From Lithodes maja (lineage: Eukaryota > Arthropoda > Malacostraca > Decapoda > Lithodidae), in contig JBAKBP010001619.1 in assembly GCA_037953745.1 (NCBI GenBank), positions 62,001 through 126,000 on the forward strand: a stretch of DNA of 64,000 nucleotides, in the 5' to 3' direction. The first letter of the stretch is position 1. The number at the start of each line of letters is the position of its first letter. Position numbers and translations under genes: made by a program. Below the pieces are notes generated by a model that was given only the letters and a program-made list of their open reading frames with translations, made no database searches and was not told the origin of the DNA. Below, one piece after another: positions 62,622-64,000 of this stretch.

Positions 62622-64000
62622 AGTGGATGGATCGGCGAGAGATATGAGTATGGATGTGCTTCTGGAAGTTGGTTCGGGGTGGGCAGGGAGGGAGAGAGGA
62701 CAGTAATTGTGTGTGATACCGTGTGCTGGGTGTTGTTTTGATATTTCTTGATGTCTGTGGGTGTGTTACCATGTAGTTTAGTGGGTGGTCTTGGTTCATG
62801 GAGGCTTCTGCCAGGAATTGAGTGCCTCTCATGTCCAGATGGTCTTTGACTTTGAGGATTTTGGTTTCTTGATGTAGGTGATCTGTGGGTGCAGTAGCTG
62901 TGCAGCCTGTAATGATCTTCAGGGCTTTGTTTTGAATAGTCTGTAAGGTCTTATGATGTGTTTCAGCTAGGTTAGAAGCCCAGGCTGGGCTTGCGTATTC
63001 CATCACTGATCTTATGTATTGTTTATATACTGTGGTGGTAGTTTCTTTGTTGTGTCCAAATTTTGTGTGAGCAAGGGACCTGAAGGCGTTAAGTCTGGGT
63101 GTCAGTTTCTTTTTAATATTTGTGGTGTGCTGTTTGAATGTCATATGAGTATCATATGTTACTCCTAGGATTTTGGGTGTGTGTGTATGTGTTAGGGGTG
63201 TGTTGTTTATGGTGAGTTGAGGGATGTATTCGTGTTCTCCTGTCCAGCTTGTGAGCAGGGTTGCGGTGGATTTGGCTGGGGCTAGATTAAGTCTGTTTGT
63301 AGTGCACCAACCATGTAGTGTGTTGAGATAGGGTTGAAGGAGATCTGTTGCTCTTTTTGGGTCATGGTGTGTGCATGTGAGTGTTATGTCATCTGCATAG
63401 GAGGCTAAGTTTATTTGGGGCGTATTGGGTGTAGTTATATCGTGCATGTACAGATTGAAGAGTGCGGGCGATAGGACGGATCCTTGTGGGACTCCGTTTG
63501 GAAAGTTTCTGATTTTAGATGACTGACCGGCAAAAGATACGTGTGCACATCTGCCTGCTAGGAACTTGGCCAGCCACCTTTTTGTGTTGTTGTGCATGTT
63601 TGTGTTGTAGATTTTGTTTGTTAGGTTGTGGCGTGGGATGGCATCGAAGGCTTTACTAATGTCGAGTGTGGCTAATAGTGATCTGTGTGGTGGTCTAGCT
63701 GAGTTGATGCCGTCAAAAGCTCTTTGTGTAAGGTCTGTGAGAAGAGTGTTTGTGGAGTGCAGTGGCCTAAAACCATGTTGTGTTGGAGCTAGGGGTAGGT
63801 CGGGTGTAATTAGTTGTAATACTAGGTGTTCCATGACTTTGGAGGGGGAGCAAAGGAGTGTGATGGGGCGGTGCGAGGAGGGTAGCGTGGGGTCTTTGTT
63901 GGGTTTGGGGAATGTGGTGATGATACCATGCTTCCAAATGTCTGGTATTGTGTTGTGTGAATAACTGTAGTTTGATGTTAGTGAGTGCTTGTATGCCTTG
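62622..64000 (-). pseudogene. LINE B, second copy: RT portion, runs off the right edge
   Basis: Minus-strand codons from 64000 to 62622 match residues about 720-1220 of the LINE B frame: LATLDISKAFDAIPRH, GVPQGSVLSPALF, SYADDITLT, and the C-terminal block to HTHISRRSIH at the gap. Differences from the first copy are scattered substitutions (for example DFLQ to DLLQ, NALRS to NAFRS) and a few bases missing near 63976, where the first copy has an extra atat, so the frame beyond 63976 shifts. The C-terminal knuckle and tail are hidden by the gap. Confidence 0.85.

Overview
The window is eukaryotic, intron-poor and very repeat-rich. It looks like invertebrate repeat sequence, most probably arthropod and perhaps decapod crustacean. 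The evidence is long microsatellites, several CR1/Jockey/RTE-type LINEs, tRNA-like SINE heads, Merlin, piggyBac-like and hAT-like DNA transposons, and many CCTAA/TTAGG pentamer runs (the arthropod telomere motif). The taxon is inference. No conserved single-copy host gene, rRNA gene or functional tRNA gene was recognised, and nearly every coding region belongs to a mobile or multi-copy family.

Layout. 1-3046 (minus): an uninterrupted frame of more than 1000 codons for a large uncharacterised protein with two Cys/His modules, open at the left edge. 3667-6800 (minus): a LINE with a zinc-knuckle ORF1 and an endonuclease but no reverse transcriptase (RT). 7.0-13.5 kb: fold-back MITEs, a small TIR MITE family and microsatellites. 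13.5-17.2 kb (minus): a decayed RTE-clade LINE carrying a plus-strand LINE fragment inside it. 17.2-32.3 kb: a mosaic of inverted repeats around a broken Merlin transposase (21.1-22.8 kb), its internally deleted derivative (29.1-29.9 kb), tandem arrays, TTAGG-containing hairpins, and a nearly intact CR1-like LINE (24.5-27.4 kb) with a 6-bp target duplication. 32.3-41.9 kb: LINE scraps, SINE heads, MITEs and simple repeats.

41.9-54.6 kb is a nest of LINEs on the minus strand. LINE A (41.87-46.87 kb, signal peptide + 2A-like + zinc fingers + endonuclease + RT) is split by a TTAA-flanked MITE. LINE C supplies the outer layer of a second nest (48.03-54.6 kb). Within it, a full-length LINE B (2A-like + PHD + endonuclease + RT) sits between 13-bp target duplications, and a 5'-truncated LINE A has landed in LINE B, giving a 1721-codon frame with two RT domains. 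54.6-64.0 kb holds another truncated LINE A (plus), a Ty3/gypsy-like integrase followed by a long Pro-rich frame (minus), a 200-N gap, and a second LINE B running off the right edge.

The elements relate to one another in several ways. LINE A's 3' tail is shared by a tRNA-headed SINE (47.8-48.03 kb), suggesting a SINE/LINE partnership. Two different LINE families each place a 2A-like D-x-E-x-NPGP motif just before zinc fingers. Several insertions can be resolved to the base because an empty copy of the target exists elsewhere in the window.
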